64,000 bases of DNA from Comamonas sp. SCN 65-56 (GCF_001724135.1 NZ_MEDS01000025.1:1-64000), one strand, 5' to 3'. Positions 1-10,009 are shown, counted from the first letter of the stretch. Translations and numbers: made by a program. Notes: a model not told the origin generated them from the sequence alone.

Positions 1-97
1 CAATGGCCGCCGTCAGCGTCGTCTTGCCGTGGTCCACGTGTCCGATCGTGCCCACGTTCACGTGGGGCTTGGTACGCTCGAATTTTCCTTTTGCCAT
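1..97 (-). CDS. tuf: Elongation factor Tu (partial, N-terminus only)
   Basis: The minus strand from 97 reads [20 protein letters not shown], followed by the Walker A region [11 protein letters not shown], and runs off the left edge. This is the invariant N-terminus of EF-Tu, the GTPase that delivers aminoacyl-tRNA to the ribosome. It is the last gene of the rpsL-rpsG-fusA-tuf order, 169 bp downstream of fusA. Only about 32 codons are present, but the G1 motif (GHVDHGKT) makes the call secure. Confidence 0.95.
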
Positions 98-266
98 TTT
101 CAAACTCCAAAAGAGCAATGCCTGTGCGGGGGTTTAAGGTCTGCACCCGATTGCTGATTCGCCTTGCACAGAGCAACAAGGCGGCACCGGATCGCAGACC
201 GATAAACTTTAAAAAACAGAGCTGCTCGCGCTTTCCCAGCAAGCGCCAGAGCCCTATTTCGTTCAA

Positions 267-2375
267 TTATTTGGCGCGAGCGGCCATGATGGCCTCCGCG
301 ACATTGCGCGGAGCCTCTGCGTAGTGCTTGAACTCCATCACGTAGGTGGCGCGGCCTTGCGTCATGGAGCGCAACTGCGTGGCATAGCCGAACATTTCGG
401 ACATCGGCACCTCGGCCTTGATGGCCTTGCCACCGCCCGTCATGTCGTCCATCCCCTGCACCATGCCGCGACGACTCGACAAGTCACCCATCACGGTACC
501 AGCGTAGTCTTCCGGCGTCTCCACCTCGACCGCCATCATGGGCTCGAGGATCACCGGATTGGCCTTGCGTGCCGCTTCCTTGAAACCAAAGATGGCAGCC
601 ATCTTGAAGGCCTGCTCGGACGAGTCCACGTCGTGGTACGAACCGAAAGTGAGCGCCACCTTGACGTCCACCACCGGGTAGCCGGCCAGCACACCGCTTT
701 GCAGCGCTTCGACCACGCCCTTTTCCACCGCCGGGATGTACTCGCGCGGCACCACGCCGCCCTTGATTTCATCCAGGAACTCAAAGCCCTTGCCCGGCTC
801 GTTCGGCTCCAGGCGGAACACCACGTGACCATACTGGCCCTTGCCGCCGGACTGGCGCACGAACTTGCCATCGACATCCTTGACGGTGTTGCGGATGGTT
901 TCGCGATAGGCCACCTGGGGCTTGCCGACGTTGGCTTCGACGCCGAACTCGCGCTTCATGCGATCAACGATGATGTCCAGGTGCAGCTCGCCCATGCCGG
1001 CGATGATGGTCTGGCCCGATTCCTCGTCGGTACGCACGCGGAAGGATGGATCTTCAGCAGCCAGGCGCGACAGGGCGATGCCCATTTTTTCCTGGTCAGC
1101 CTTGGACTTGGGCTCCACGGCCTGGGCAATCACGGGCTCGGGGAACACCATGCGTTCGAGCATGATGTGCGCGTTCAGGTCGCACAGCGTGTCGCCCGTC
1201 GTCACGTCCTTCAGACCCACGCAGGCGGCGATGTCACCCGCGCGGATTTCTTCAATTTCCTGGCGGTCGTTGGCGTGCATCTGCACGATACGGCCGATGC
1301 GCTCCTTCTTGCCCTTGACCGGGTTGTACACCGTGTCGCCCTTGGTCAGGACGCCCGAATAGACGCGCACGAAGGTCAGCTGACCGACGAAGGGGTCCGT
1401 CATCAGCTTGAAGGCCAGAGCTGAGAACTTCTCGTCATCACTGGGCTTGCGCGACAGATGCTTTTCGTGGTCATCGGGATCGCTCCCAGCCACATCCGGG
1501 ATATCCGTCGGCGCCGGCAAAAAATCGAGCACGGCGTCCAGCATGCGCTGCACACCCTTGTTCTTGAAGGCCGAGCCACAGAGCATGGGCTGGATTTCGG
1601 TTGCAATCGTGCGCTGGCGGATACCGGCGATGATGTCATCCTCGCTGAGCCCACCCTCTTCGAGGTATTTGTTCATCAGCTCTTCGCTCGCCTCAGCGGC
1701 AGACTCAATCATCTTCTCGCGCCACTCATTGGCCAAAGCCACCAAGTCAGCGGGAATGTCCTGGTATTCAAATTTCATGCCCTGGGAGGCTTCATCCCAA
1801 ATGATGGCCTTCATCTTGATCAGGTCAACGACTCCCTGGAAGCCGTCTTCGGCGCCAATCGGTATCACCACCGGCACCGGATGCGCATTCAGACGCGTCT
1901 TCATCTGATCGTGCACCTTGAAAAAGTTCGCGCCGGTGCGGTCCATCTTGTTGACGAACGCAATGCGCGGCACCTTGTGCTTGTTGGCCTGGCGCCAGAC
2001 GGTTTCCGACTGCGGCTGCACACCGCCCACGGCGCAGTACACCATCACCGCACCGTCGAGCACGCGCATAGAACGCTCCACCTCGATGGTGAAATCCACG
2101 TGCCCGGGGGTATCGATGATGTTGATGCGGTGCGGCTGACGCTGCATATCCATGCCGCGCCAGAAGCAGGTCACGGCAGACGAGGTGATCGTGATGCCGC
2201 GCTCCTGCTCCTGCTCCATCCAGTCGGTCGTTGCAGCGCCGTCATGCACCTCGCCGATCTTGTGCGTCAGACCGGTATAAAACAGGATGCGCTCGGACGT
2301 CGTCGTCTTGCCCGCGTCAATGTGCGCGGAAATGCCGATGTTGCGATAGCGCTCGAGAGGAGTAGTGCGAGCCAT
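267..2375 (-). CDS. fusA: Elongation factor G
   Basis: This 702-residue protein has the normal EF-G length. It is the translational GTPase that moves tRNA-mRNA during elongation and helps recycle ribosomes. The N-terminus [20 protein letters not shown] leads into the P-loop [17 protein letters not shown] (G3) and NKMDR (G4) follow, then domain II and the C-terminal domains III-V. The start is fixed by the conserved MARTTPL beginning. It lies 87 bp downstream of rpsG and 169 bp upstream of tuf on the same strand, the classic str operon. Long open frames antisense to it are GC shadows. Confidence 0.98.
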   Translation of the reverse strand: MARTTPLERYRNIGISAHIDAGKTTTSERILFYTGLTHKIGEVHDGAATTDWMEQEQERGITITSSAVTCFWRGMDMQRQPHRINIIDTPGHVDFTIEVERSMRVLDGAVMVYCAVGGVQPQSETVWRQANKHKVPRIAFVNKMDRTGANFFKVHDQMKTRLNAHPVPVVIPIGAEDGFQGVVDLIKMKAIIWDEASQGMKFEYQDIPADLVALANEWREKMIESAAEASEELMNKYLEEGGLSEDDIIAGIRQRTIATEIQPMLCGSAFKNKGVQRMLDAVLDFLPAPTDIPDVAGSDPDDHEKHLSRKPSDDEKFSALAFKLMTDPFVGQLTFVRVYSGVLTKGDTVYNPVKGKKERIGRIVQMHANDRQEIEEIRAGDIAACVGLKDVTTGDTLCDLNAHIMLERMVFPEPVIAQAVEPKSKADQEKMGIALSRLAAEDPSFRVRTDEESGQTIIAGMGELHLDIIVDRMKREFGVEANVGKPQVAYRETIRNTVKDVDGKFVRQSGGKGQYGHVVFRLEPNEPGKGFEFLDEIKGGVVPREYIPAVEKGVVEALQSGVLAGYPVVDVKVALTFGSYHDVDSSEQAFKMAAIFGFKEAARKANPVILEPMMAVEVETPEDYAGTVMGDLSSRRGMVQGMDDMTGGGKAIKAEVPMSEMFGYATQLRSMTQGRATYVMEFKHYAEAPRNVAEAIMAARAK

Positions 2376-2462
2376 GATGGTCTTTCGTTAACGGGCAAAA
2401 GCCCGGCCGCCGGAAATCGGCGGTGTCGGGCTTCCGGCCTTCGAGGAAAATGGGGATGGGAC

Positions 2463-2936
2463 TTAGAAACGGAAGTGGCTGAAGGCCTTGTTCGCCTCGG
2501 CCATGCGGTGCACCTCATCACGGCGCTTCATCGCACCTCCGCGGCCTTCGGTGGCTTCCATCAATTCATTGGCCAAGCGCTGCGCCATGGATTTTTCGCC
2601 ACGCTTGCGCGCCGCTTCCTTGATCCAGCGCATCGACAGCGCCAGACGGCGCACCGGGCGCACTTCCACGGGCACCTGGTAGTTGGCACCACCCACGCGG
2701 CGGGATTTGACTTCCACCATGGGCTTGACGTTATTGATGGCCGTGGTGAACACCTCCAGGGAGTTCTTCTCGGGCTGCTTCTTCTCGATCAGTTCCAGAG
2801 CGCCGTAAATGATGCGCTCGGCCACTGCTTTTTTGCCGCCTTCCATGATGACGTTCATGAATTTGGACAGCTCTACATTGCCGAACTTTGGATCCGGCAG
2901 GATTTCACGTTTGGGGACTTCGCGACGACGTGGCAT
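2463..2936 (-). CDS. rpsG: 30S ribosomal protein S7
   Basis: This 157-residue protein begins [20 protein letters not shown], the standard S7 N-terminus, and has normal bacterial length. S7 nucleates assembly of the 3' domain of 16S rRNA and lies at the mRNA exit channel. It is the second gene of the str operon, between rpsL and fusA. In other bacteria S7 autoregulates the operon by binding the rpsL-rpsG intercistronic mRNA; no such element was resolved here. Confidence 0.98.
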   Translation of the reverse strand: MPRRREVPKREILPDPKFGNVELSKFMNVIMEGGKKAVAERIIYGALELIEKKQPEKNSLEVFTTAINNVKPMVEVKSRRVGGANYQVPVEVRPVRRLALSMRWIKEAARKRGEKSMAQRLANELMEATEGRGGAMKRRDEVHRMAEANKAFSHFRF

Positions 2937-3094
2937 TTTTTACCTCTATCTTGCTTCAGTTGGCACCATTTCAGGCACCGCGAGAGCCATCAGGACTCTC
3001 ACTTACTCGACCCGCGCACACCATGCACGTTGGGGTCACTGCGCTGCACCGCCGCGCCACGCGACAGACAGCACCGAAAAACGAAAACCTGGAA

Positions 3095-3472
3095 TTACTT
3101 GGCCTTCGGACGCTTGGCACCGTACTTGGAGCGCGATTGCTTGCGATCCTTGACGCCTTGCAGGTCGAGCGAACCACGCACGATGTGGTAACGCACACCA
3201 GGCAAGTCCTTGACACGACCACCACGCACCAGCACCACACTGTGCTCTTGCAGGTTGTGACCTTCACCCCCGATATACGAGATGACCTCGAAACCATTGG
3301 TCAGGCGCACCTTGGCAACCTTGCGCAAAGCGGAGTTCGGCTTCTTCGGCGTCGTGGTGTACACACGAGTGCACACACCGCGCCGCTGCGGGCAGTTCTC
3401 CATGGCAGGACTCTTGGATTTGACAACTTCGACCGTGCGGCCCTGACGCACGAGTTGGTTAATGGTTGGCAT
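3095..3472 (-). CDS. rpsL: 30S ribosomal protein S12
   Basis: This 125-residue S12 starts at [12 protein letters not shown]. The reading frame is open 14 codons further upstream, but MPTINQL is the universal S12 start, so 3472 is chosen. The decoding-centre loop [20 protein letters not shown] carries lysines of the sort altered in streptomycin-resistant mutants; here they look wild type. S12 acts in tRNA selection at the A site. It is the first gene of the str operon, with a good sigma-70-like promoter 88-116 bp upstream (3560-3588). Confidence 0.97.
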   Translation of the reverse strand: MPTINQLVRQGRTVEVVKSKSPAMENCPQRRGVCTRVYTTTPKKPNSALRKVAKVRLTNGFEVISYIGGEGHNLQEHSVVLVRGGRVKDLPGVRYHIVRGSLDLQGVKDRKQSRSKYGAKRPKAK

Positions 3473-3559
3473 TAATAAAACGTCCCTGAAACGTGAATTC
3501 TCTGGCCCAAGCATCGAAAAGCACGAGCCACCCCGTCCAACAATTTGGAAAAGCCTTGT

Positions 3560-3588
3560 AGTTTACTGCAACCGGCTGCGAATATCAA
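3560..3588 (-). promoter_or_regulatory. Predicted sigma-70 promoter of the str operon
   Basis: On the minus strand, TTGATA (3588-3583) and TAAACT (3565-3560) are separated by exactly 17 nt. The predicted transcription start lies about 80 nt upstream of the rpsL ATG at 3472. Placement ahead of a highly expressed ribosomal operon supports the call. No start-site data are available. Confidence 0.6.
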
Positions 3589-3616
3589 TACGCACCGCCA
3601 AGACCAGGGGGATGCA

Positions 3617-3656
3617 GTGGTGGCACCACGCCAACGCCAGCGCGTGGTACTACCGC
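3617..3656. promoter_or_regulatory. Two tandem GTGGT-N3-ACCRC dyads upstream of haoA
   Basis: Two copies of the dyad GTGGT-N3-ACCRC lie at 3617-3629 (GTGGTGGCACCAC) and 3644-3656 (GTGGTACTACCGC). Their centres are 27 bp apart, and they sit 54-93 bp upstream of the haoA ATG at 3710. Tandem dyads before a specialised operon suggest an operator pair for an unidentified regulator. They do not match FNR/DNR (TTGAT-N4-ATCAA) or NorR (GT-N7-AC). Chance occurrence in GC-rich DNA is possible. Confidence 0.35.
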
Positions 3657-3709
3657 AATCGCGACAGATGGCCATGATTGCTCAACGCAAAGCTCATTCG
3701 GAGGGAATC

Positions 3710-5464
3710 ATGTGGTCGCGACTCCTCAGCCTTTTCACCCTGTTGCTCTGCCTGACGGCAGTGCACCTGCCCACGCAGGCGGCCATCTGGGACTCCGTCC
3801 CCGACGAGCAGCTCAAGGCATTGAACTTGAATAGGGATGCATCCCCCAAGGAGCTTTTCGACAGCCTGTCCAAGCGCTACCGCGCGGAACTGACCAAAGG
3901 CAAGCATGCCAAGTTCTGGGAGCCGATCCCGATGGACATGTACCTCGCGCCTACCCTGTTCTACAAGGCACCCGATCTGAACATGGAAGTCACGCGTGAA
4001 CAATGCGCCACATGCCACAAAGATGTCACGCACGGCTGGGTGGCCTCATGGGAAAAGAGCGTGCACGCGAATCTCGATCAGATCCGCAAGTTGCCGGCCG
4101 ATGACATCAAGGCATACAAGAAAGACATCATCACCGAGGTGGAGGCCAACTTGCAGTCGCAAGGGTTGTTGGCGCAAGGCGGCCAGCTCAAGGACGTGGG
4201 TTGCGCCGACTGCCACATGAGCATAGGCGCCAAGGCCGGCAATCACAAAGATCTGCGCATGCCGGACCGCACGGTCTGTGGCAGCTGCCACCTGCGCCAG
4301 TTCGCAGAAGCGGAATCTGAGCGCGACACCCTCACCTGGCCACAGAAACAGTGGGACAAGGGCCACCCCTCCCACTCGGTGGACTACATGGCCAACGTGG
4401 AGACTGCCACGTGGGCCGCACTCCAGCAACGCGAAGTGGCGGCCAGTTGCACCATGTGCCACACCAATCAGACGAAATGCGACAACTGCCATACACGCCA
4501 TGAATTTTCCACGGTAGAGGCGCGCAAGCCAGAAGCTTGCGCCACCTGCCACAACGGCGTGGACCACAACGAGTTCGAGCAGTACATGTTCTCCAAACAC
4601 GGCACCCAGTACCAAACCAAAGGCCACCAATGGAACTGGGATGCCCGCTTGGCAGACCAGAACACCAAGGGCGGCTTCACCGGCCCCACCTGCCAAGGAT
4701 GCCACTTCGAGTTCAAGGGGCAGTTCACCCACAACACCGTCCGCAAGGTGCGCTGGGGCTTCCTGCCCTTCCAGAACATCGTTGACAACCTGGAAGACCC
4801 GTGGTTCAAGGATCGCAAGACCGCATGGGTGGGCACCTGCTCGCAATGCCACTCGCCCCGGTTTGCCGAAACCTATCTGACGATGATGGACAACGGCATC
4901 AAGGATGGCACCAAGCTGGTCGAGGAAACGCGTTCCGTCGTCAAGAAGCTCTATGACGACAAGCTGCTCGTGGGACAGAAGACCAATCGTCCGGCTCTAC
5001 CGGCGCCGGAACAAGATGAACCTGGCGGATTCTTCACGCTGTTCTTCGCCAAGGCCAATCAGACAACGACGGTGGATCGCACCTTTGCCGAGATGTGGGA
5101 ACAACACGTCGCGCGCTTCATGAAAGGGTTGGAACACGTCAATCCCGGCGGCTGGACTTACTCTCACGGCTGGAGCGATTTGATCAAGGACCAAGCCATC
5201 ATCAACGAGCAGGACACCCTCCTGCGAGAAAAAGCGCAGATGGAGCAACGGCTGCAAAAGCTCGAAAGCAAAGCGGGTAGCAGCGGCAAGATGTCATCGC
5301 TCGACAACCGCTCGCCCAAGAGTTTGTTCGCGACCCTGCAGGCAGACCCCTTGTACTCGGGAGGCACCCTGGCTCTCTTGGGCGGCGGTCTGCTGCTGGG
5401 CGGCATCGTAGGGCGGCGACGCAGTCACACTGAAGACCAAAAGACGGGGCAAACAGATGCCTGA
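3710..5464 (+). CDS. haoA: Hydroxylamine oxidoreductase, octaheme c-type cytochrome
   Basis: This 584-residue periplasmic enzyme oxidises hydroxylamine, to NO in current models, passing electrons through a chain of c-haems. It has a signal peptide (residues 1-24, cleavage near QAA) and eight CXXCH sites with Cys at about 99, 165, 190, 247, 257, 277, 328 and 377. D285-H286 lie 38-39 residues after the fourth haem Cys. Y484 lies in GGWTYSHGW, about 237 residues after that Cys, the spacing expected for the P460-crosslinking tyrosine (Tyr467) of Nitrosomonas HAO. A C-terminal hydrophobic helix (about 550-568) followed by RRR suggests a membrane anchor. The start at 3710 has GGAGGG just upstream; an upstream extension to 3545 lacks a ribosome site and would bury the signal peptide. 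It heads the haoAB-ccm cluster. No c554 or cM552 gene is present. Confidence 0.95.
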   Translation: MWSRLLSLFTLLLCLTAVHLPTQAAIWDSVPDEQLKALNLNRDASPKELFDSLSKRYRAELTKGKHAKFWEPIPMDMYLAPTLFYKAPDLNMEVTREQCATCHKDVTHGWVASWEKSVHANLDQIRKLPADDIKAYKKDIITEVEANLQSQGLLAQGGQLKDVGCADCHMSIGAKAGNHKDLRMPDRTVCGSCHLRQFAEAESERDTLTWPQKQWDKGHPSHSVDYMANVETATWAALQQREVAASCTMCHTNQTKCDNCHTRHEFSTVEARKPEACATCHNGVDHNEFEQYMFSKHGTQYQTKGHQWNWDARLADQNTKGGFTGPTCQGCHFEFKGQFTHNTVRKVRWGFLPFQNIVDNLEDPWFKDRKTAWVGTCSQCHSPRFAETYLTMMDNGIKDGTKLVEETRSVVKKLYDDKLLVGQKTNRPALPAPEQDEPGGFFTLFFAKANQTTTVDRTFAEMWEQHVARFMKGLEHVNPGGWTYSHGWSDLIKDQAIINEQDTLLREKAQMEQRLQKLESKAGSSGKMSSLDNRSPKSLFATLQADPLYSGGTLALLGGGLLLGGIVGRRRSHTEDQKTGQTDA

Positions 5465-5485
5465 CCTCAAGGCATAAGACTATGG

Positions 5486-5521
5486 CGCCTGCCAGTGCAC
5501 ACAAACTGCACTGCGCAGGCG
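5486..5521 (+). promoter_or_regulatory. Strong intercistronic hairpin between haoA and haoB
   Basis: The arms CGCCTGC-CAGTGCA (5486-5499) and TGCACTG-C-GCAGGCG (5507-5521) form a 14-bp stem with one bulged C and a 7-nt loop. Only a weak T-rich stretch (TTACATATTT) follows. It could be a leaky terminator or a 3'-protecting mRNA processing element that sets haoA expression above haoB-ccm. The GGAG ribosome site of haoB begins about 17 nt later. Confidence 0.6.
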
Positions 5522-5549
5522 TTACATATTTGCCACAGGAGAGACCAAC

Positions 5550-6578
5550 ATGAAACAACACCGCCTTGTTACCACGACAGTCTCTGTGGTGGGGCTGGCA
5601 CTGCTGCTGGCAGCCTGCGCCCTGCTCTGGCAGCATTTCACCGCCCCGCCTGTCTATCAATACGTGATCGGAGAAACGGTTCCCGCAGCCGAGGCCGGGC
5701 CGCTCGCTGCTTATGTAGAGGCAGGCCTCACGGTGCGCCGGGCAAGCCTGCAATCGGCCGAGCAGGCATCGTCGCTTGCCACGCTGGACATTGCCGAAAC
5801 GGCAGCCGGTCCGGTATTGCTGAACTGGCAGGCGCGCGTGGACGACCCTTTCATGACCCTGGCAGTGCCGCCACAAGACGTTGTCGCACTCTCAGGGGTC
5901 CTCAAACGCCACGTTTCCGAGCAGTCAAAAGTGTTCGCTTGGTGGGACACCTCCCGCCAGATCAATGCGCTTGGCGCGGTTGATTTCATGTTCGACCGTC
6001 ATTTGGGTTTGCCTCTGTTTTTGCCTGCGCATTGGAGCGGCCAGCGAGCAAAGATCGAAAAAATTGAAAACGGCTTCTGGACCAATGGTGCAAGCGACGC
6101 GACCAACGAACGGGAGCGGTTTCGCCAGTTTGCCCGTGCCCTGACTGCGCCAGAAGCCGAGGGTATGGCAATGCTCCGTTCGCTCGCGGGCGAAGGGAAG
6201 CCAACCATACTGGTGCTGCATCTGCGCGACATCATTCTTTTGGGCCAAATGTTCCCCGACCGGCTGGGCGTCGCGTTCCAGGATTTTGGTGCTTCCAACG
6301 ATGTTCATGGCATGGTGCGACGGGTCCACGCCTGGCTGGAGGAACACAAATACGCAGCATATGGCGTGCTGCAGGCCAGTGGACAGCCGGTGCGCGCGAT
6401 TGCCCTGACGGACGCAGCGTCGGCAAAAACATTGGCCGCGCGCCTGCTTCCCTTCATGGGCAACGAGCAGCACGATGTGTCGGGCGCCACATTGGTTTAC
6501 CAGGCGGGAGGGTTTTCAGTATTTGAAATTGCGCCCGCCGACAATACCAAGCTAGCCATCAGTCAGCCACGAAGTTAG
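5550..6578 (+). CDS. haoB: HaoB, hydroxylamine oxidation accessory protein
   Basis: This 342-residue protein is exported or membrane-anchored by one N-terminal hydrophobic segment (residues about 8-29). It resembles HaoB, encoded directly after haoA in ammonia oxidisers and methanotrophs; its molecular role is unknown. No haem motif is present in the mature region, and LAACALLW within the hydrophobic segment could pass for a lipobox but is weak. The start has CAGGAGAG upstream. It follows haoA after a hairpin and ends 4 nt before ccmC, so it is co-transcribed with the maturation genes. The assignment rests on position plus general similarity. Confidence 0.8.
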   Translation: MKQHRLVTTTVSVVGLALLLAACALLWQHFTAPPVYQYVIGETVPAAEAGPLAAYVEAGLTVRRASLQSAEQASSLATLDIAETAAGPVLLNWQARVDDPFMTLAVPPQDVVALSGVLKRHVSEQSKVFAWWDTSRQINALGAVDFMFDRHLGLPLFLPAHWSGQRAKIEKIENGFWTNGASDATNERERFRQFARALTAPEAEGMAMLRSLAGEGKPTILVLHLRDIILLGQMFPDRLGVAFQDFGASNDVHGMVRRVHAWLEEHKYAAYGVLQASGQPVRAIALTDAASAKTLAARLLPFMGNEQHDVSGATLVYQAGGFSVFEIAPADNTKLAISQPRS

Positions 6579-6582
6579 CCCC

Positions 6583-7395
6583 ATGTCCGCAACGCCCGAT
6601 CAGCGCACAACGATCAATTGGTTCAAATACGCAGCGCCGGCGCGCTTTTATCCGCTGGCGGGCAAGGCGGTCCGATGGTTTTCCGTCCTGGCACTCGTCT
6701 TGGGGCTCGTCGGTCTGTACATCGGCTTTTTCGTCGCCCCGACAGATGCCCAACAGGGTGATGCCTATCGCATCATTTTTTTGCATGTACCCGCGGCCTG
6801 GCTCTCCATGGTGATCTATGTGGCCATGGCCTTCTGGGCAGGGGTAGGACTGGTGTTCAACACGCGGCTTGCATCCATGCTGGCCAGCGCATTGGCGCCG
6901 ACGGGCGCATTGATGACTTTCATAGCGCTATGGACAGGCGCATTATGGGGAAAGCCCACTTGGGGCACTTGGTGGGTCTGGGACGCACGACTCACGTCCG
7001 AGTTGATTTTGTTGTTCCTGTATTTCGGCTTTCTGTCGCTGCAGGCCTCGATTGACGATGAGCGCCGCGCAGATCGTGCCACGGCGGTGCTGGCACTGGT
7101 GGGCGTGGTGAACGTGCCCATCATCTATTTTTCAGTCAAATGGTGGAACACCCTGCACCAAGGAGCCTCGGTCAGCCTTTCCAGCGCTCCAAGCATCGCC
7201 ACCCCCATGCTGATCGGCATGCTGGTGATGTCGGCGGCGGTGTGGTGTTATTGCATCGCGGTCGTACTGGCAAGGGTTCGCGTCATCATTCTTGAGCGGG
7301 AACAACACGCCGGTTGGGTTGCGCGGGAACTGGGGATCGCTGCAGTGAATCCACCCATCGGTCCAACTTCGCAACGCATAGAAATCTCACCGTGA
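6583..7395 (+). CDS. ccmC: Haem exporter protein CcmC
   Basis: This 270-residue, six-helix membrane protein delivers haem to the chaperone CcmE in System I cytochrome c maturation. The tryptophan-rich haem-handling motif is visible as PTWGTWWVWDARLTSE, and flanking histidines are present (for example FLHVPAAW). It starts 4 nt after the haoB stop and overlaps ccmD by one base. Putting ccmC first, ahead of ccmD-I, and ccmAB last is not the usual ccmABCDEFGH order. Confidence 0.95.
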   Translation: MSATPDQRTTINWFKYAAPARFYPLAGKAVRWFSVLALVLGLVGLYIGFFVAPTDAQQGDAYRIIFLHVPAAWLSMVIYVAMAFWAGVGLVFNTRLASMLASALAPTGALMTFIALWTGALWGKPTWGTWWVWDARLTSELILLFLYFGFLSLQASIDDERRADRATAVLALVGVVNVPIIYFSVKWWNTLHQGASVSLSSAPSIATPMLIGMLVMSAAVWCYCIAVVLARVRVIILEREQHAGWVARELGIAAVNPPIGPTSQRIEISP

Positions 7396-7532
7396 TGTAC
7401 TGGAGCAGTTGGTCCGAATTTTTCCATATGGGCGGGTACGGCCGCTACGTATGGGGTTCCATGGGCATCATGGCAATCGCCATGGTGCTTGAGGTCTGGC
7501 AGATTCGCGCTCGACGCAAGCGGATGGGGTAA
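7395..7532 (+). CDS. ccmD: Haem exporter subunit CcmD
   Basis: This 45-residue protein has a single transmembrane segment (about residues 20-35) followed by a basic tail (RARRKRMG), and an aromatic N-terminus MYWSSWSEFFHMGGYGRYVW. The FFxMGGYxxYVW signature is typical of CcmD, which stabilises the CcmABC-CcmE complex. Its ATG overlaps the ccmC TGA by one base, and its stop is 3 nt before ccmE. It is shorter than most gene-finding cut-offs. Confidence 0.93.
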   Translation: MYWSSWSEFFHMGGYGRYVWGSMGIMAIAMVLEVWQIRARRKRMG

Positions 7533-7535
7533 TTC

Positions 7536-7997
7536 ATGAAATCCAGAACAAAACGCGGGTTGATCATCGTTGGCGGCTTGGCCACCCTCGCCGTGGTCAG
7601 CACCTTGGTGCTCAACGCCTTCCAGGACAACCTGGTGTTTTTCTTCAGCCCATCGCAAGTCGCCACCAAGGAAGCGCCCGCCGACCGCAGCTTCCGGCTT
7701 GGCGGGTTGGTAGAGGAAGGGAGCGTCAAGCGCTCCAGCGACAGCCTGGCCGTACAGTTTGTCGTAACGGACGGCGCCAAGGCAATTCCCGTGACCTACA
7801 ACGGCCTGCTTCCGGATATGTTCCGAGAAGGGAAAGGCGTAGTGGCGCAGGGCCGTCTGGACTCCGGCGGGACCTTCCATGCCGACCAGGTGCTGGCCAA
7901 GCACGATGAAAACTACACACCCAAGGAAGTCGCCGACACCCTGAAAACAACGGCCTACAAAGAGAAAGAGCCCGCCACCACCGGAGTACGTCAATGA
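7536..7997 (+). CDS. ccmE: Periplasmic haem chaperone CcmE
   Basis: This 153-residue protein has one N-terminal anchor and an OB-fold domain. CcmE binds haem covalently through histidine and hands it to CcmF/CcmH. The motif AKHDENYTP supplies H123 and Y127, the HxxxY signature. The ATG of ccmF overlaps its TGA by four bases. Confidence 0.95.
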   Translation: MKSRTKRGLIIVGGLATLAVVSTLVLNAFQDNLVFFFSPSQVATKEAPADRSFRLGGLVEEGSVKRSSDSLAVQFVVTDGAKAIPVTYNGLLPDMFREGKGVVAQGRLDSGGTFHADQVLAKHDENYTPKEVADTLKTTAYKEKEPATTGVRQ

Positions 7998-10009
7998 GCG
8001 CGGAACTGGGGCAGCTTGCCCTCATCCTCGCCTTGGCGATGGCCATCGTGCAGTGCGTCGTGCCCCTGGCGGGAGCTGCGCGCGGCAATCCGGACTGGAT
8101 GTCGCTGGCCCGCCCCACGGCCATCGGGCAGTTTATGTTCGTTGCCACGGCGTTTGCATGTCTCACGATGTCTTTCGTGAACAACGATTTTTCCGTGCTG
8201 TACGTCGCCCAGCACTCCAACTCCGCATTACCGTTGATCTACCGCATCTGCGCGGTTTGGGGCGGGCACGAAGGCTCCATTCTGCTCTGGGTCTTGATCC
8301 TCGCCAGTTGGACATTGGCCGTCTCGCTGTTTTCAAACAACCTTGATGACCAGACTACGGCCCGCATCATTGGCGTGATCGGCCTCATCTCCATCGGTTT
8401 CCTGCTGTTCATCCTGTTCACGTCCAACCCCTTTGAGCGCCTGATCCCCGCCGCGGTCGACGGGCAAGACCTGAACCCGCAGCTGCAGGATCCCGGTCTG
8501 ATCATCCACCCACCGTTGCTCTACATGGGCTATGTCGGAACAGTAGTCGCCTTTGCGTTTGCCATCGCGGCACTCCTTGCGGGTCGTCTGGATGCAGCAT
8601 GGGCGCGCTGGTCGCGTCCTTGGGCCACCGTCTCTTGGGGTTTTCTCACGCTGGGCATCGCCATTGGAAGCGCCTGGGCTTATTACGAGCTGGGCTGGGG
8701 CGGCTGGTGGTTCTGGGATCCGGTTGAAAACGCCTCATTGATGCCTTGGCTCGTCAGCACGGCGCTGCTGCATTCTCTGGCCGTCACGGAAAAACGCAAC
8801 ACCTTCAAGCTCTGGACAGCGCTATTGGCCATCATCGCGTTTTCACTATCGTTACTCGGTACTTTCTTGGTGCGCTCGGGCGTCCTCACATCAGTGCATG
8901 CGTTTGCCTCCGATCCATCGCGCGGCATCTATATCCTCGGATTCCTGACGCTGGTCGTAGGCGGTTCCCTCGTATTGTTTGCCTGGCGCGCGCCCAAGGT
9001 GGGTCTTGGCGCGCGATTCGGCATGGTTTCGCGCGAAGCCATGCTGCTCGTGAACAACGTCGTTCTGCTCGTGGCATTCACGGCAGTGCTGCTGGGAACG
9101 CTCTATCCGCTGCTCATCGACGCCTTGGGCATGGGCAAGCTGTCGGTTGGCCCCCCCTACTTCAATGCCGTCTTCGTTCCATTGATGGCGCCCGCGTTGT
9201 TCCTCATGGGCATTGGCCCGATCGCACGCTGGCGTGAGGACAAGGCCATGGCGCTGGCCCAGAAACTGCGTTGGGCTTTGGGAGTGAGTTTGGCGGCCGC
9301 ACTGATCTCTCCTTGGCTTCTTGGCAACTGGGAGCCTTTGGTGGGCTTCGGGCTGTTCCTGGCTTTCTGGATCGCAACGACGACGGCCTACAACCTCTAT
9401 GAGCGGCTCAAAAGCCACCCGGCGCCAAGCTGGCGCCGGCGCATCGCCATGCAGCCGGGCAGTTATTACGGCATGTTGCTGGCACATTTGGGCGTGGCCA
9501 TCTTCATCGTCGGTGTCACCATCGTCAATGGTTACGAGGTCGAAAAGGACGTCACCATGGAGCCCGGTGAAACCACGACGATCGCCGGCTACACCTTCCA
9601 GTTCGAAGGCACCAGCCAGAAAAAAGGTCCAAATTACACGGCGGACGTCGGCATTCTCAACGTCACATTCGACGGCAAACCGATTACGACCCTCAGGCCG
9701 GAACGTCGCATCTATACCGCCAGCCGCAACCCGATGCCAATGACCGAAGCCGCCATCGATCCCGGGCTCACCCGCGATTTGTACGCCGCTCTGGGTGATC
9801 GCTTGACCGACAAGCGTTGGATTGTCCGCGTGTATTTCAAACCCTTTGTCGACTGGATTTGGGTTGGATGCCTGGTCATGGCCTTGGGCGGTTTGTTTGC
9901 CGTCCTGGACAGGCGCTACAAAATTGCCCGTCGAACGCAACAGGAGCGCGCCCCGCAAGTACCGCAAGGCGTGCCGGCAACCGCCACAGCACGGATGGTT
10001 TCGCCATGA
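7994..10009 (+). CDS. ccmF: Cytochrome c haem lyase subunit CcmF
   Basis: This 671-residue polytopic membrane protein is the haem ligase of System I, joining haem from CcmE to CXXCH apocytochromes. The WWD domain is clear as [31 protein letters not shown] and several other histidine-bearing helices are present, and a large periplasmic loop precedes the last helix. The length matches the family (about 650). It overlaps ccmE and ccmG by 4 nt each. Confidence 0.96.
   Translation: MSAELGQLALILALAMAIVQCVVPLAGAARGNPDWMSLARPTAIGQFMFVATAFACLTMSFVNNDFSVLYVAQHSNSALPLIYRICAVWGGHEGSILLWVLILASWTLAVSLFSNNLDDQTTARIIGVIGLISIGFLLFILFTSNPFERLIPAAVDGQDLNPQLQDPGLIIHPPLLYMGYVGTVVAFAFAIAALLAGRLDAAWARWSRPWATVSWGFLTLGIAIGSAWAYYELGWGGWWFWDPVENASLMPWLVSTALLHSLAVTEKRNTFKLWTALLAIIAFSLSLLGTFLVRSGVLTSVHAFASDPSRGIYILGFLTLVVGGSLVLFAWRAPKVGLGARFGMVSREAMLLVNNVVLLVAFTAVLLGTLYPLLIDALGMGKLSVGPPYFNAVFVPLMAPALFLMGIGPIARWREDKAMALAQKLRWALGVSLAAALISPWLLGNWEPLVGFGLFLAFWIATTTAYNLYERLKSHPAPSWRRRIAMQPGSYYGMLLAHLGVAIFIVGVTIVNGYEVEKDVTMEPGETTTIAGYTFQFEGTSQKKGPNYTADVGILNVTFDGKPITTLRPERRIYTASRNPMPMTEAAIDPGLTRDLYAALGDRLTDKRWIVRVYFKPFVDWIWVGCLVMALGGLFAVLDRRYKIARRTQQERAPQVPQGVPATATARMVSP

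Noticed and set aside
1458-3191. 577-residue plus-strand open frame opposite fusA/rpsG/rpsL
   Set aside because: It is antisense to three ribosomal genes and has no recognisable domain.
3621-3640. Sigma-54 promoter (TGGCAC) upstream of haoA
   Set aside because: The -12 element TTGCA/T is absent at the required spacing after TGGCAC.
3545-3709. Longer N-terminus for HaoA
   Set aside because: It would place 55 non-signal residues ahead of a clear signal peptide, and the ATG at 3710 has its own GGAGGG site.
3710-5464. Reverse HAO (nitrite/hydroxylamine reductase-type) interpretation
   Set aside because: The tyrosine needed for the P460 crosslink is present at the right spacing and haoB follows; reverse HAOs lack the tyrosine.
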